A DNA stretch of 64,000 nucleotides from Micropterix aruncella (taxonomy: Eukaryota > Arthropoda > Insecta > Lepidoptera > Micropterigidae). A program made the position numbers and the translations under genes. The notes under the pieces were generated by a model. The model was not told the origin of the DNA. It searched no databases and was given only the letters and a program-made list of their open reading frames with translations. Location: the NCBI GenBank assembly GCA_944548615.1, contig OX155950.1, positions 33,339,170 to 33,403,169 on the forward strand, given 5' to 3'. Shown in pieces: positions 10,830 through 21,523 of the stretch (its first letter is position 1; the number at the start of each line of letters is the position of its first letter).

Positions 10830-12699
10830 CTTCCGATAAGCATCACTCCTGACTTCCGACTAAGCCGAGGTACTAAAAAGCAACTTCCGCCGTTTGGCGA
10901 ATATCCAGCTCCGTCACTACATATGCTTCTCGCTACAAGAACGCTGCGGACTTCGGCGATCAAAAGTTGCCAGTAATTTTTCTTTGCTCCGCTTCAAAGT
11001 GCTCTGCCTGCGAATCGTGGCGGCAGTCATTTTTTTCTAACCCCCCACTACCACACCCTACGTTCCCGAACGCGACCTTATCGGGCGAAATTTCTACAGG
11101 GCAGATTAATGGAGGTCGCAAATTTGTTCGACTCTTGCTCGATTCCCTTATAAGTTTTATTAAATTTTATTCGACAAACTCGATAAGAAAGTTACGCAGC
11201 GCGCGCGGGCACCGAAAGACCGCGCGTGTGCATTTTATACGGAAGTTGCTTGGATTTTGTGATAACTTTACTTGACTACGTAGATACTTTTGTATAAATG
11301 TAAGCGGTGGCTGAGGTGCGGAGACCGGTGTTATCTGCGACCGGCGTTATCCATATATATGGAGAAAAATCTGATTCTTCCACGTCCAATATTAAAACTT
11401 TTTAAAGGGAAATTAAAATACGTCAGAATGGTATGCTACAACAAGCTACCTAAGCTAAGCTGGAAAGAAAAATGCCCCAGTTTAAATATACAATAAAAAT
11501 GTATCTCATTGAAAGAAAATTGTTCGATGTTCGATATATTTCTTTATAGTCAATAAGACTATTTCTTTATAGACATATTATTAATACATAGATTTTTTAT
11601 TTGTAACGGTATCACATACGATATTTTATTCCACTTTTTGACGATGCTAACCTTCTTTTTGCTGTTTTTAACACTACATTTACCGTTTGTTTTAATTCTT
11701 ATTTTTTTTTGAGATCATTGAAATTAATAAATATTATATGTTGATAAAAACATTTTTCTTTTTATTATTTTTATTACGTGTTTTGTTTTTTTTTTAATAA
11801 TATAATCACAACATTACGACGTAACTCTTACCTAAGTATCTTTCTTATATACGTATTTTATCCATGTGACAATACCAAATATTATTTCAATAAAATATTC
11901 ACATATTAACTTAATAGTGAGGCTCGATTTGATTCTACAGAATGCTATAACCTACCTACGCACTTTTGATACTATTTTCAGAATAAACATTCTTCTTTTG
12001 ATTGATATTAGGATGAAGAAGTTAATTATATGACAATTGTAAATGTAGTTAATAGTAATACTAACACAACTATGGTACTACTTTAATACAATAAAAAAGG
12101 TACATTTGATTTTCATACATTTTGCAGTATTAATTTATGTCAAGGTAATACATGAATAAGGGCAACTCTTAGGTGTCATTTTTCCTATCGAGGGCTAGAG
12201 ATCTTGATCGGTTGCGCGTCGAGGCCCTCTCAACAGCGAGTGTGACATTTTCGGGGCCTGCTTTAATTACGGAACTTTAACCATTATCTGGATTTCTTGA
12301 TCGGTACAAGGAGGAGACCTTAATCTTCGGAGTTTCGGAGATGTAAGATAGCGGTGAGGCGGTTGCGGCAGCGCCTTAACGAGGTTCACGGAATACAGAC
12401 TGCGACGCTCAATATTTTCCAGCCGACCGACCGACCGACGATGTGTTTACAAAGCGATCGAAGATACCATTTTCCCGTTTAAATTACAGTCGATTTATTT
12501 ATATTAGTTATTAAATAAGATAATTACTGTAATGATAATTAATATATATTTGATATTTAATACGGCTAGAATGACCAATCTCCGATGGTGATACGTGAAA
12601 GCAACGAATGCAACAATAAAGTTCTTTATCATATAGACTTTAATCTTTCAGAAAAGTTGTATTTTTATAATATTATAGGGGAGATGAATAAGAGTACCC
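10830..12699. other. Unassigned stretch with GC-richer island
   Basis: No gene was recognised. 10850-11280 is moderately GC-rich and 12180-12480 is a GC-richer, non-repeated island containing the run CCGACCGACCGACCGACG. The rest is AT-rich. Confidence 0.45.
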
Positions 12700-12926
12700 A
12701 CCCTTTAATATAGGACATGTTAAGATAATCAATACTATTATTGTAAAATAGCGAGAAACCATAATTGATTTCATTGAAAATACATACAATGTCTATTCAA
12801 CATTATTTAGTAGCCGATACTATCCTAAAATATCACATATTAAGAGAATCAATACGATAGTAATAACATAATAACATAACATAAAATTAGCCTAGATACC
12901 ATCACTGATTTGATTGAAAATACATA
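12700..12926 (+). repeat. Tandem repeat array, left part (~139-bp unit)
   Basis: The block containing ATTGAAAATACATA, ATTCAACATTATTTAGTAGC and AGAGAATCAATACGATAG recurs with a period of about 139 bp. The array is broken at about 12926 by a minus-strand LINE and continues at 14146. Confidence 0.7.
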
Positions 12927-13061
12927 GTTCAAAGTTCGCTTTATTTCAAAAAATCTTTACAGATTGTAGAAACCTATATACAAGACAATCAAAATTAAAT
13001 TAAAAAACAGTTTGAGCAATTACAAATTAAAGAACTCACAGAAAAATTCAAACCAAATTAA

Positions 13062-13380
13062 CCCTTCCTATTTGAGTTAACCATTTTTGGTTAGACGCTT
13101 ACAAATGCTAAAATTGTATCTAACCAATATTGGTTAGGGCGCTCCGCGCTGCGTAAAATGCCAACTTTTTAAATATTTATTCATTATTATCTTAATTGTT
13201 TGACGAGATAAGGTTATAATATTATAAATTTCAAATTTCAATGCGATCATTTTACAGTTATTCTTTTTACGATTTCTTAGTTTAAAAGTTATGGTCGTTT
13301 TTCTCAAGGCCATCGACTTCACGCGCAAAACTGTCCCGGGCAGAAGTGACGACTAAATTTTTACCCCGCGATAGGAGGGG
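13062..13380. mobile_element. TTAA-flanked MITE 1 (piggyBac-like)
   Basis: TTAA at 13058-13061 and at 13381-13384 flanks an element whose ends are inverted: CCCTTCCTAT at the left and ATAGGAGGGG at the right. TTAA duplication with ends starting CCC is typical of piggyBac-type elements (known for the superfamily). A short minus-strand frame inside (13134-13328) is not recognised. Inside are two related motifs, TTTTTGGTTAGACGC and AATATTGGTTAGGGCGC. Confidence 0.75.
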
Positions 13381-13760
13381 TTAAGACAGTATCAAATTCA
13401 GTCAGTCAAAAAAATATTTACACTTATATTAAATTCCCTTATGGGTACCGAATAAAATTCAAGAAAAAAATGTAATATCAAAAATTAAAATTTAAAAACC
13501 ATAAAATAAATAAAAATCAAAATAATAATAATTAAAAGCATAGGAAGTAATTCAAATTTAACGAATGATAAATTAAATTCCTTTTTTTTACCGATTCAAA
13601 TTAAATTAAAAATATTATTTAAAATTACAAATCACAATAATAATAATATTTAGTCAAATTCAATTTAAACAAATAAAATTTAAAAATATGTAAAATTTAG
13701 AAACGAAATTACAAATTATAATCATTTACAAAAATTCATCATTTACAAATTAAAATCAAT

Positions 13761-14100
13761 TTATGCTGCTTGAATATCGCCCGTGGTTAATTGTACGTAT
13801 TCATTCACTTCAAAGGTGTAAAAATTATTTTCTAAAAGAAACTTTTTTAACGATTTTTTAAATATATTGTTATTTTTAATGTCTCTAAGATATGGAGGTA
13901 ACATAAAAAAAATAGGGACCGGAGTATTCCTTGACTTGTCTCGCTATTTTTAACTTTGCACTAGGTAAACATGTACTTTGATTCATTCTGGTGTTTTTGA
14001 CATGAATATTGGTTTTTTTTATGGCCTCTTTCCTTGTGGAAATCCGTTAGTACATTGAAAAGGTACAATGAAATAAACGTTAAAATTTTCAGTCGTTTAA
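13761..14100 (-). pseudogene. Jockey-like LINE reverse transcriptase, C-terminal remnant
   Basis: The minus strand carries a broken C-terminal end of a non-LTR ORF2 protein. Upstream parts read FISLYLFNVLTDFHKERGHK and, after frame breaks, NNNIFKKSLKKFLLENNFY, ending in GDIQAA and a stop at 13761-13763. The tail pattern 'Y-I-x-x-L...N-x-F-K-K-x-L-K-x-F-L-L' is usual for the end of Jockey-superfamily ORF2 proteins, after the RT thumb. Frame shifts and an early stop show that it is dead. No RT catalytic motif is present because the copy is 5'-truncated. Confidence 0.65.
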
Positions 14101-14145
14101 AATGATTTCTACAGGATTCGTCCCATTTCAAATTTGCTATATTGC

Positions 14146-14335
14146 GTATACATTGAATGTCTATTCAACATTTTTTAGTAGCCGCTACTATTTTGATATA
14201 GTGTATGTCAAGAGAATCAATACGATTATTGTAAAATTTACCCTAGATACCACCATTAATTTGATTGAAAATACATACAATGTGTATTCAACAATATTTA
14301 GTAGCCAATACTATCTGATGGTACGTCACATTATT
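14146..14335 (+). repeat. Tandem repeat array, right part
   Basis: ATTGAATGTCTATTCAACAT, TTTAGTAGCCGCTACTAT, AAGAGAATCAATACGATTA and GATTGAAAATACATACAATG continue the array interrupted at 12926. The 111-codon open frame across this region comes from the repeat units. Confidence 0.7.
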
Positions 14336-14635
14336 ATATATATAGATTATTGTGGACTACATTTTATTTTTCAATATTCGTGTTGTATCTGTAACCCGCC
14401 GTCTATTTGTCCCTTGCACAACAGTTCGTATGTGTGATTCCAGCCGTAATTTTTCAGTGTATACAAAAACACGAAAATAACCTAACCCTTTTTTGTATGT
14501 AAGTACGTTGACCGTATATCCACTCCAGATAGAATGATGGCTTTTATTTACATAATATGATGGCTAAATATAGTGATTTTGATTTGAGCTAAATATAGTG
14601 ATGTGAATAGTGATTTTCATCATCACAATACGAGG

Positions 14636-14779
14636 AATAAATCCAATCTCCACATAAACCGACAGCGACTTAGCAAAGTGCGATACAGTTTTATTCACCA
14701 AAATGTGTCCTTCTGTAATAAGCTTCCAGAGCTAATGAAAAGCCTTGGAGAGGACCAATTTAAAAAATATAATTATTAA
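14636..14779 (+). pseudogene. LINE ORF2 C-terminal remnant
   Basis: The plus-strand frame reads NKSNLHINRQRLSKVRYSFI, then HQNVSFCNKLPELMKSLGED, QFKKYNY and a stop at 14777-14779. The pattern 'R-L-x-K...S-F-x-x-x-x-V-x-x-x-N-K-L-P-E...F-K-K' is the usual ending of Jockey-like LINE ORF2 proteins. There is no start, and the sequence upstream is not recognisable, so this is a 5'-truncated copy. It may belong to the same lineage as the remnant at 13761. Confidence 0.6.
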
Positions 14780-15529
14780 TAATTTGGTAAGAGTTTATTT
14801 TCCATGTTGATAAGTCGTAAAATTTGTAAAATTTTAAACATAGCGGTATTATGATAGCTGTAATTCTAATTCTCATATAATCTATTATACTTATATTTAT
14901 GTTTCAAAAATACGAAGTCATATTGCTGGATTGACAATAAATTTATTTTACGCTGATTATTCTACATAGAATTTGCATTTCTATTAAAATATAATTTTCT
15001 CTCTGACTATTTAATGACATTATTTTATTCTGATTATTTATACTATATAAGTATAGAAATATATAGTATAGAAATATAATAATACTGAAAACTATCATGA
15101 TAGTTATGTTTTTAATAATAAAATTTTAAGCATTTAATTTTGTGACGCATCCAAGTGTAGGAATGCCTATCTACTGGAGTATTTGATTATATTGTATTTT
15201 ATTGTAAATCAGCCATTACTAATTACTACGCATTATTCACTACATACCTTCATACCTACTACATATGAATAATATAGTTTTTTTTTATTAGAAATAAAAA
15301 TTTAGGTTATGTACCTAGTATTATTTAAAATTTATTTATAAAGTATATATGTATTTATGTATGTATGTGTATATCTTAAATTTTATATTATTACGTAATA
15401 TTATACGTATACATATCCATCTTCCTAAATTTAATATATCAAATGTATTTATTACATGCTATGTATATAAAGAAAAATATTCGCGTGACGTAATTCACCC
15501 TACATTATTTTACATTAATCCTACCTTAG
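14780..15529 (+). other. AT-rich stretch, probably LINE 3' UTR sequence
   Basis: This follows the ORF2 remnant and is strongly AT-rich. Its relation to the LINE end at 15530-15617 is unclear. No gene was seen; short frames are chance. Confidence 0.35.
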
Positions 15530-15617
15530 TACAGGCGTGGCCTAGTTAGGGTGGCTTTGCAACCAACATATTTGTAACTTTATGGATTTAATAAAGAATT
15601 TTAATTTTGAATTTGAA
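15530..15617 (+). mobile_element. LINE 3' end, 'GCCTAGTTAGG' type
   Basis: ACAGGCGTGGCCTAGTTAGG is followed by GTGGC, then AATAAAGAATTTT and a TTGAATTTGAA tail. The same core occurs at 48605 (AAGCCTAGTTAGGATGGCTT) and on the minus strand near 20930. Confidence 0.5.
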
Positions 15618-16624
15618 TATACACATAAAACGCACTACATTTAGCATAAGGATTAGCACTGATATAAGCTAGATGAAGTTTCATTTGTTATCTATCTCAC
15701 ATTCAGAACGAAAATTCAGGTCACTACATTATTTTTAGCAACAAAGGTGAGAATTTATGAGATGATATCGAAACGGATTCGTTATCATCACAATTTTTTT
15801 TGTATGTAAGATTCAAAAAATGCCGTATTGGTAATGTTTCATTTCACCTGACTTGCAATATCGTGTGCCAAGTCATTATTTCCCATTAGGCTCCATTACC
15901 GACTCCCCCGTTTCAATTAGTGCGATATTAATTATCGATAGCATCATTATCGACAGCCTCATTTGTTCGCTGTATCGCCTTAAACCGCCTGAAAATTTAT
16001 TATACATCTCGCGATGTGGGTTACGCTTTACGGAGATGTGCTCACAAGAGCCTAAAATGTTAACGAGCACAACTTCAAAGTGATCTCGGCCCTTTCTTCA
16101 TTCCCCATTACTATGCCCCGAAATTCCTACCTACCCGCCGCCCCAGAGCTTGCAGAGTACAAAAATTACCATGGATTTATGCGACTCCCTCTGTTTATTC
16201 ACATGTTCTTTCCCTTTAATATTTAAATATAACCCAAAGATTAGTCGCTTTCGCATACCTAATATCAACTATTGGGCTCTTACCTATGAAGTTTCTGTTC
16301 TATAAAGAAAATTTAAGGCCAAAAACTTTGTATAAATATAATATTTAAATAATAGAAATATTGACCCCTATTGATATGCAGATTTGTCATTTTAATAGGA
16401 GTTGCTTAATTCTTTTGATATAAAACTCTCGAATGATTTAAAGGCGTTTTTTACCGACTCTTCAAATTTGATTTTTCTTGTAAAAAGTTATCTAAATTCT
16501 GAAAAAAAAAAAAATACGCGTGGCACTCGGGGACTGCCGCGGTAAAGCTATTGCATAGCATTTTTAACAACTTATGCAATTATAATTATTTATTTATTTT
16601 ACTTTTTTCTGATATCAGATAACT
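15618..16624. other. Unassigned stretch with candidate regulatory island
   Basis: No gene was recognised. 15840-16080 is a non-repeated, GC-richer island with AATTAATTATCGATAGC and TTATCGACAGCC, the kind of homeodomain- and DREF-like sites often found in conserved non-coding DNA (inference). 16500-16514 is a poly(A) run. Confidence 0.4.
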
Positions 16625-16718
16625 GCGCTCTATCGGAAAACGTTGAAATTATTCCGAATCATTTGCGGCTGCGGTAGCAAATGATTCGGAATAATTTAAA
16701 CGTCTTCCGATAGAGCGC
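16625..16718. repeat. Long hairpin, about 42-bp arms
   Basis: Arms GCGCTCTATCGGAAAACGTT... at the left and ...AACGTCTTCCGATAGAGCGC at the right pair over about 42 bp with few mismatches; the loop is GGCTGCGGTA. It could be a small MITE or the precursor of a small RNA. No coding capacity. Confidence 0.85.
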
Positions 16719-17620
16719 CGCGCACGAATTTTTTATTCGATAAAGCAAAAAAAACGGATTATTCGAAAAAAATCGTAGATAAAAAGATAGACAGTTAGAT
16801 CATCTTTAAAATGGGGCAGGTTTCATAATAATACGCGAGATAGTATTTGCGTAGTAGTCGTTTTTGTGTTCGGTTAGACCTAATTTCACAAATTAATTAC
16901 ATAGTGCAATATAAATAAAATCTAAAATATTCAAAGCTAGGATTATTAGGAAAATGTTCATGTTTAATATATATTTTTTTTGAATCGTAAGCAGTACTCG
17001 TTTAGACGTAATTATCAGTTTAAAATCATTAATTTTCTTTAAGAAATTTCTTCATTCGGTCGCCGCGCTGGCCTAGGCCCGCAATAAAAGCTATGCAATA
17101 GCTTAATAAACTCAATTGGAGCAAGGTCTGGCAAGTACAATGGGCGACCAAGAGTCTCCAGCTGCAACTTCTGCAACTTTGCGACTGTTCGCAGTGAAAT
17201 CTGTGGTTATACGTTGTCGGGCAGAAGCATTGGCGACGAGCGATTGACCATTCTGCATCATTGTTTGTAGTTCTCAACAGTACACATTTACGGTAACTGT
17301 ATAGCCAGACTGCAAGAATCTGTAATAGAAATACCGGCACAGGATCTCATATTTGAAAATAATGGAAATTTTCAACTTTACTATAATTGCACAAATGAAA
17401 AGATTTGAGCAAAAATAAACAACGGAAAGACAAATAAACAACTGATTCTTAAAAAAGAATAACATGGCCTTGCAATAAAATTTATTTGATTTTGAAATTC
17501 TAACTAAAACCCGAGTTATCCAAGTTCAAAGTGGCAAGTGTGAAAAAACAGCAATTACATAGTTAAGGAGTAACGTTTCTGGCGGCGCGGCGCATCTATT
17601 GTAGGGTAGAAATTGATGTA
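16719..17620. other. Unassigned stretch
   Basis: No gene was recognised. 17040-17260 is GC-richer and open on the minus strand for about 100 codons, without any recognisable motif. Confidence 0.4.
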
Positions 17621-17834
17621 GGAGGAAGTCCCCTAACGCTGGACGGCACCTAGCGTCGGACACTAATAGTATCTCGACAAGTCGCGGCGCGATCGACACA
17701 AAGACGTAGGAAAAAGATAAACCTACGCTTCTCCGCACCCTTTTCATTCGACTTTTCACCAATCGCGCCGCGACTTGTCGTGATACTATTAGTGTCCGAC
17801 GCTAGGTGCCGTCCGGCGTTAGGGGACTTCCCCC
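17621..17834. mobile_element. TA-flanked MITE with long terminal inverted repeats
   Basis: TA at 17619-17620 and 17835-17836 flanks a 214-bp element. The left arm starts GGAGGAAGTCCCCTAACGC and the right arm ends GCGTTAGGGGACTTCCCCC. The arms pair inward through GGACGGCACCTAGCGTC and CGACAAGTCGCGGCGCGAT, about 75 bp in all, leaving a spacer of about 60 bp. Open frames on the minus strand are shadows of the inverted repeat. A right-arm fragment of the same family ends at 20250. Confidence 0.8.
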
Positions 17835-17836
17835 TA

Positions 17837-18139
17837 TAGTTTCCTAAAAAAAATATTGTCACAGCCAAACAGAGGAGCAATTTGGCTTGTAAGCCTTTCG
17901 TTTTCCTCCATTCCACCTCATACGGCTGCCACTCATAATTCTCGATTTGCCACCTGCCCTTATCATAACTGAGCCGAGCGGGAAAAGTCAGCATATCACG
18001 ATTTTCATCTCGTACTTCCTCGTACTGTCTGACATTTTCCCCAAGAGATAATTGCTATTTATTCCCTACCATTCTCAAGACTCGACGACTGCGTATTCGT
18101 TATAATAAAAAGGTAGTTATATTAACTGGCATGTAATTA
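17837..18139. other. Unassigned stretch
   Basis: Nothing recognised; moderately GC-rich in the middle. Confidence 0.4.
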
Positions 18140-18745
18140 CAATGGAAGTACATAGATGAGGAATTGATCAACCGATGAAGTAGTGATCAAATGGAAGTAG
18201 ATAAGGAATTGATCAACTGATGAAGTAGTGATCAAATCGAAGTAGATAAGAAATTGATCAACTCATGAAGTAGTGATCAAATGGAAGTAGATGAGGAATT
18301 GATCAACTGATAAAGTAGTGATCAAACAGAAGTAGATAAGAAATTAATCAACTCATGAGGTAGTGATCAAATGGAAGTAGATGAGAAATTGATCAACTGA
18401 TGAAGTAGTGATCAAATGGAAGTAGATGAGGAATTGATCAACTGATGAAGTAGTGATCAAATGGAAGTATATGAGGAATTGATCAACTGATGAAGTAGTG
18501 ATGAAATGATGGAAGTAGATGAGGAATTGAGCAACTGATGAAGTAGTGATCAAATGGAAATAGATGAGGTATTGATTAACTGATGAAGTAGTGCTCAAAT
18601 GATGGAAGTAGATGAGGAATTGATCAACTGATGAAGTGATATGCATAAGTGATAAGCATGAAGTGATCAAACGGAAGTAGATGAGGAATCGATCAACTGA
18701 TGAAGTAGTGATCAAATGATGGAAGTAGATGAGGAATTGATCAAT
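18140..18745. repeat. 45-bp minisatellite, about 13 units
   Basis: The unit contains GATCAAATGGAAGTAGATGA followed by GGAATTGATCAACTGATGAA and GTAGT, period 45 bp (for example starts at 18185 and 18230). Variants differ by single substitutions and a few 3-bp insertions (GATGATGG). Because 45 is a multiple of three, the minus strand stays open over 134 codons (18353-18757) with a 15-residue repeat around SSVDQFLIYFHLITT. Nothing suggests this frame is expressed. Confidence 0.95.
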
Positions 18746-19001
18746 ACGAATTCTCAACTGTATTTTTTTGCAGACATTTAACTATTCACATTGAACAACG
18801 TTTTTCATAAATAAATACATAAAATATCGAACATTGCGAAAACACTCACCATTAGCGATTCCTTTGAGCGGCAAACGTAGAGAAAGTAAACTCGCTTTGC
18901 ATATAAAAACATTGGCGTCCGAGGCAGTTGTTAGTACATTCAGTTTTGATGCAATTTAAAAACATATCTCCAAATCGAAGCATAATTACGCGGGTTATAT
19001 A

Positions 19002-19447
19002 CAGAGTGAGTTTTAATTAACCGGCATCCTTGAAGAGGGTGAATCAGTACGAGCAAGGAAGCAACTTTTACAATAAAATTGTGTAAAAACCAAAAAAAAA
19101 AATTTTTTTTTTTTTAATTTAAAAATTTTTATTTTTTGAAAAATAACATCAAAAGCGTTCAGCATGATGCGCCATCTAGCGGTAGGTAAAATATCGCCGT
19201 TATTGTTTATTAGCGATATTTTACCTACCGCTAGATGGTACAGCGCGCTCAAACGCTTGCCAAACTTGTATTTAACAGTCAAGTACCTACATTTTAAAAA
19301 ATCCAATAAAAATGGAAAAAACAAAAGAAATATTTTTTTTTGTTTTTTCTAAAAAAAAAAAGTTGCTTACTTGCACGTACTGATTCACCCCCTTGAAGGA
19401 TGCCAAATTAATATTTTTTCCTATGTTTCTACTCTTTATCGACTCTG
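19002..19447. mobile_element. FB1 copy 2, TA-flanked inverted-repeat MITE
   Basis: TA at 19000-19001 and 19448-19449 flanks the element. The ends are CAGAGTGAGTTTTAATTAA and ACTCTG. Subterminal arms pair (GCATCCTTGAAGAGGGTGAA with TTCACCCCCTTGAAGGATGC), and the centre has a long inverted repeat, CCATCTAGCGGTAGGTAAAA facing TTTTACCTACCGCTAGATGG. Two overlapping open frames on opposite strands are products of this symmetry. The right end sits against MITE sequence starting TCGATCGCACCGCGAC. Confidence 0.75.
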
Positions 19448-19449
19448 TA

Positions 19450-19475
19450 TCGATCGCACCGCGACTTATCGTGGT
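19450..19475. repeat. MITE arm fragment with local palindrome
   Basis: TCGATCGCACCGCGACTTAT matches the inner right arm of the MITE at 17621. Together with neighbouring bases it forms a hairpin with perfect 16-bp arms, CTGTATCGATCGCACC and GGTGCGATCGATACAG, and a 12-nt loop. Confidence 0.6.
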
Positions 19476-19482
19476 GCGATCG

Positions 19483-19959
19483 ATACAGTGGTGGATCAAA
19501 ACAGTTATATGGAATCCACATCAGGATCATTATATCACTATGTTGGAAAAAAATCTAAAATGTTTCTTACGATTTATATATTTTAAGCAGTACGGATATT
19601 ATCCGTACTTATACCCTACTAGTTTCCTACTAGGCATGGTGGGCTATAACTCTCTTAAGTTGCGTAGAGAAATGCTCGCCATGGCCTACGTTTTCAAGCT
19701 GATTAGGGGAAGAGTTGACAATCCTAGCATGCTAGCGAAGGTTTGTCTCTTTGTCCCAGACAATTATAATCGATCTCGCACTCATAATCTATTTGCGGAG
19801 CCGTCCTCGCGCACCAACCTAAGTCGATGGAGTCTGCTTACACGAGCTTTGCGGCACATAAATGCGCTATGTTCGACAGCGCCAGACTTTGATATTTTTA
19901 CAGCGAGCCCGCATCTCTTCAAGGTGTGGGCATTGCGCTACTTGTTTATGGCAGAATAA
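19483..19959 (+). pseudogene. Jockey-type LINE ORF2, C-terminal part
   Basis: A frame of about 158 codons ending at 19959 reads, in part, WNPHQDHYITMLEKNLKCFL, FKQYGYYPYLYPTSFLLGM, LKLRREMLAMAYVFKLIRGR and ALRYLFMAE before the stop. This is the end of a non-LTR ORF2 protein, downstream of the RT palm, in the 'V-W-N-P...R-R-x-x-L...Y-V-F-K-L-I-R-G-x-V-D-N-P' style. The frame is open, so the copy is fairly young, but it is 5'-truncated and lacks the catalytic core. An in-frame ATG at 19393 belongs to the flanking FB1 element, not the LINE. Confidence 0.75.
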
Positions 19960-20154
19960 TATAAACTGTTTTCACTCTTATGTACTGTAAGTTTGTAAGT
20001 TTGTAAGTTTTTCTATTCTTAATGCCGGTATTTGTATTTAACGCTTATTTAAACATGTTATGTATGTACTTGTAAGAATTCTATTTTTTTTTTATATTTA
20101 TGTGTATATTGCATATCAACGGATTGGTAGAAACTGTAATGTTGATTTGTTATG

Positions 20155-20169
20155 AAATAAATAAAAAAA

Positions 20170-20200
<31 letters not shown>

Positions 20201-20201
20201 A
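20155..20201. repeat. (AAAT)n microsatellite, LINE tail
   Basis: About ten AAAT units read directly at the LINE 3' end. Confidence 0.95.
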
Positions 20202-20250
20202 CTATTAGTGTCCGACGCTAGGTGCCGTCCGGCGATAGGGGACTTCCCCC
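20202..20250. mobile_element. Right-arm fragment of the 17621-type MITE
   Basis: TATTAGTGTCCGACGCTAGG, then TGCCGTCCGGCGATAGGGGA and CTTCCCCC match the right arm at 17785-17834. It is followed by TA, as in the complete copy. Confidence 0.85.
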
Positions 20251-20252
20251 TA

Positions 20253-20880
20253 TTAATATTGGGCAAAATTTTTTTTTACGTACCACTTCCCTTCAAAAGT
20301 GAGAATCCCCATCACATTTTATTACGACACGTGTAATTTTAGAGTCCGTAATTAGGCTTTATTTGCCGACCACAGGAAAATTTTACTTTTAACGTTTTTT
20401 CTCGGTAAATATTTACCCTCGCTCCGGATTGCAACCCTCCGGGCTTTATTATGAGGTGTGTATATTTTTTTGCCGGCGCTGTGCGTATATAATTTTATAG
20501 GGCTCCTTTGTTTTAATTTCCTGCACGGATCGGCCGCGTTTTAGGAATTGTCTTGCAGAGGCTGGAATAAAACGAAAGTGGAAAAGTTATCTGCTTTACC
20601 CCACCTCTCCTCTCCTCGCCCGTTCTACCGCTAGCCGCCCTTCGCCCAATGAACGGAGAAGAAAATCTAATTATGAGAATAATAAGCTGGAGGGTCCGCG
20701 ACGGCCAAATCGCTAGCCATTGGTTCGCCCGGTAAATTGGTACCTACTCAACTTTTTGATAAAATGGTTTCATTAGTTCGACTGTACCCTAATTCTGATC
20801 TGGAATCGAGATTAATTAAAGGCAGGAGGATTATTCCATATCGATTTGGTGGCCAATAGATGATTACAAGATTCAATATA
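20253..20880. other. Unassigned stretch with GC-richer island
   Basis: No gene was recognised. 20400-20760 is a non-repeated GC-richer island with GATCGGCCGCGTTTTAGG and CGCGACGGCCAAATCGCTAG. Possible conserved non-coding DNA. Confidence 0.4.
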
Positions 20881-20968
20881 TATTTATTTTTATTATTTTT
20901 AATGTTTGACACAGTCGCCTAACTAGGCCTAGGCCTGTTCTAAGGCAGACTTTTAATGACGATATTAA

Positions 20969-21203
20969 CCCCTCAAATGAATGGCGATTAGCTCGGGTTG
21001 CCTACGGCAAAATGTATATAAATTTATATTTACATTTACATTTACATAGAGCGGGGTTTACTATAGAGCTATAGCATTACTATAGAGCGGATTACTATAA
21101 AGCGGCGCACATTTACATTTATATTTACATTTATATAAATTTATATACATTTTGTATACATTTTGCCAAGGCATCCCTTAAGGGACGCCTCACATTTGAG
21201 GGG
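20969..21203. mobile_element. TTAA-flanked MITE 2 (piggyBac-like)
   Basis: TTAA at 20965-20968 and 21204-21207. The ends are CCCCTCAAATG and CATTTGAGGGG. The inversion extends inward through GGCAAAATGTATA and ATATAAATTTATATTTACAT, giving arms of roughly 90 bp with gaps, around a centre of ACTATAGAGCGG-like short repeats. Non-coding. Confidence 0.85.
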
Positions 21204-21523
21204 TTAAAAGTGTGCACTGTCAACTTAAACTATACTTAGTACTTATTTTTAAATCGACAAATATAAAACTACAAATATTTACGCATATACAAATATGGAT
21301 AGATACTTATATACATCTATTGATAAAATATATATCCATATATGCACACATACACACACATATATTTATACGAAAATAATAATAAAACCAAAATAAATAA
21401 AATAAAAACTAAAATAATATACATACATAAATCAATTACATTTTGATATAACGCTCACATACCTATAATAGTCATTTAAAATTATCATGGAAAAACTAAA
21501 CTCTAAATACTAAATACTATCAT

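Larger units (their letters stand above)
12927..14145 (-). mobile_element. 5'-truncated Jockey-like LINE inserted in the array
   Basis: This is a minus-strand non-LTR retrotransposon. Its 3' end is at about 12927, where the minus strand reads GAAATAAAGCGAACTTTGAA. Its coding remnant is at 13761-14100. Array sequence flanks it on both sides, which shows it is an insertion. Its 3' UTR was later hit by the TTAA element at 13062-13380. Confidence 0.65.
19476..20201 (+). mobile_element. 5'-truncated Jockey-type LINE with (AAAT)n tail
   Basis: The copy runs from the ORF2 tail through a 3' UTR to GAAATAAATAAAAAAATAAA and a (AAAT)n tail ending near 20201. It lies between MITE sequence on the left (19450-19475) and the right end of the same MITE family (20202-20250), so it inserted into that MITE. 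Confidence 0.7.

Noticed and set aside
18140..18745. CRISPR array
   Set aside because: The 45-bp units are contiguous with no unique spacers, in eukaryotic-type DNA.
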